From positions 1 through 64,000 of the forward strand of contig NZ_JALDAY010000023.1 of the NCBI RefSeq assembly GCF_022698165.1: a DNA stretch of 64,000 bases. Reading direction: 5' to 3'. Both the position numbers and the translations under genes were made by a program. Positions 63,277 through 64,000 of this stretch are shown piece after piece. Under the pieces are notes generated by a model that did not search any database, was not told where the DNA came from, and was given only the letters and a program-made list of their open reading frames with translations. The stretch is from Streptomyces cylindrosporus. GTDB taxonomy: Bacteria > Actinomycetota > Actinomycetes > Streptomycetales > Streptomycetaceae. Within the stretch, counting starts at the first letter, position 1; every line of letters starts with the position of its first letter.

Positions 63277-64000
63277 CTACGACGCCATCCACCGGTCCGG
63301 CCGGGCGTCCCGGCGCCCCGTCCGCGACCGCTCCGACTGCCCCCGCAGCAGCTCCGCCGCCTCCTGCGCGTCCCTCAGACGGGCTGTGACGGTCTTGTTG
63401 GCCCCCGTGTCCACATGGACGTCGGCGAGCCGCCACAGCCGCTCCCAGGGCCCCTGGGCCAGCCGTACGCTCTGCACCTTGGCGTGCGGCACCAGCGCCA
63501 GGCTCCGCTTCAACAGCCCGTGCCGCGCCGCGAACACCGTGTCGGTGACCGCGAGCCCGTAACCACGCCACCACAGGGGCACGCACCGTCCGGCCCGCCG
63601 CGGCGGCCGCGACAGCGCGGCGGCGGCCGGCACGGTCACCCCCGGCAGCACGCGCGCGACGACGGCCTCCGCGACCTCGCGCGGAGCGACCGGCACGAGC
63701 ACCGAGTTGGACGAACCGGCCACGTCCAGCTCCACCCGCACCCACCCGCGCCGCCGCCACAGCAGCGGTTCCACGATCCGCACGGTCTGCACCCGCCCCG
63801 GTGGCACCGTCTCGTGCGTACGGTCCAGCAGCCCGTGGTCGATGCGCAGCCCGTCCGGCGACTCGCCCACCGTCCAGTCGTACTCCCCGACGAAGCGCCC
63901 CACGCTGCTCGTGGCCGCCGCGCCGAGCAGGGGCACGCCGGTCGCGAGGACCGTCCACACGCTGTGGGTGGCGAGCCACAGGACCGGTGGCACGACGAGC
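63277..64000 (-). CDS. PH-domain (bPH2/YdbT-like) membrane protein, partial
   Basis: The last 241 codons are in the window; the frame is open at base 64000. After a membrane segment (LWLATHSVWTVLATGVPLLGAAATS) come two bacterial PH domains: VGESPDGLRIDHGLLDRTHETVPPGRVQTVRIVEPLLWRRRGWVRVEL and the related GYGLAVTDTVFAARHGLLKRSLALVPHAKVQSVRLAQGPWERLWRLADVHVDTG. YdbT-type proteins have three to four such domains with helices between; they support resistance to bacteriocins in Bacillus. The C-terminal end is basic. Convergent with the coiled-coil protein, 51 bases apart. Confidence 0.87.
   Translation of the reverse strand, partial: LVVPPVLWLATHSVWTVLATGVPLLGAAATSSVGRFVGEYDWTVGESPDGLRIDHGLLDRTHETVPPGRVQTVRIVEPLLWRRRGWVRVELDVAGSSNSVLVPVAPREVAEAVVARVLPGVTVPAAAALSRPPRRAGRCVPLWWRGYGLAVTDTVFAARHGLLKRSLALVPHAKVQSVRLAQGPWERLWRLADVHVDTGANKTVTARLRDAQEAAELLRGQSERSRTGRRDARPDRWMAS

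Noticed and set aside
1..64000. tRNA, rRNA, insertion sequence or phage attachment site
   Set aside because: Nothing with the needed conserved sequence or transposase/integrase motifs was seen; a dedicated tRNA and IS search would be needed to exclude short examples.

Overview
The window looks like chromosomal DNA from a Streptomyces species. GC content is very high, with G or C at most third codon positions. GTG/TTG starts and ATGA/GTGA stop-start overlaps are common. Several genes are typical of the genus: a TipA-type thiopeptide regulator with its promoter, a Zur-controlled set of zinc-free ribosomal proteins, a DUF397/ATPase/HTH (WhiJ-like) trio, and a SARP regulator. From memory, not checked by search, the gene order from about 22 kb to 61 kb resembles the tipA - ppa - ftsH - fol region of the S. 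coelicolor chromosome. The first 22 kb is then an accessory biosynthetic region beside core genes.

1-16.1 kb: a single plus-strand operon, entered part-way, in which nearly every gene overlaps or abuts the next. It starts with polyketide-type functions: the end of a ketoreductase, an ACP, a phosphopantetheinyl transferase, an acyltransferase-like protein lacking its catalytic serine, acyl-CoA carboxylase beta and epsilon subunits, two SnoaL-fold proteins and an alpha/beta hydrolase. A complete six-enzyme route to a dTDP-2,3,6-trideoxyhexose follows, then an MFS exporter. The operon ends with a 97-residue protein made almost wholly of ten copies of a nine-residue unit, consensus PNTC[VA]xA[FY][AT], whose gene overlaps that of a YcaO enzyme. 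I read this as a putative leaderless multi-core RiPP precursor and its cyclodehydratase, built into a polyketide/deoxysugar operon. I do not recognise it as a described system, and it is the main discovery candidate.

16.1-22 kb: a small membrane protein, a DUF3052-like protein with a TTA codon, a GT2 glycosyltransferase, and a giant SARP-NB-ARC-TPR regulator. The regulator's linker holds sixteen 13-residue repeats followed by a proline run encoded by long poly-C tracts. It may control the neighbouring cluster.

22-29 kb: a DNA polymerase I-like protein, a Clp-N/HTH protein and a LysE exporter sharing a double inverted-repeat operator, an S41 peptidase, a DUF2786 protein and two lipoproteins, then a GC-rich repeat flanked by a duplicated rpsN tail. 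29-31.6 kb: the divergent Zur-type ribosomal set (rpsN, rpmB / rpmG, rpmE2, CobW-like, rpsR). 31.6-43 kb: a VOC/ArsR/SRPBCC operon behind a perfect 20-bp inverted repeat, the DUF397 trio with shared operators, an aldehyde dehydrogenase, DinB, PadR with an ABC permease relic, glutamate decarboxylase with a ClC channel, tipA, and a truncated YbjQ.

43-64 kb: housekeeping genes. These are DedA, ThrE-like, pyrophosphatase, PBP4-type carboxypeptidase, DUF2342, tilS, hpt, ftsH and folE, then the folate set folK-folB-NTF2-folP on the other strand, an MprF-like protein, an esterase, a coiled-coil membrane protein and a PH-domain protein. A free-standing Hint/LAGLIDADG ORF with degenerate splicing residues sits directly after folE. 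No rRNA, tRNA or CRISPR array was seen.
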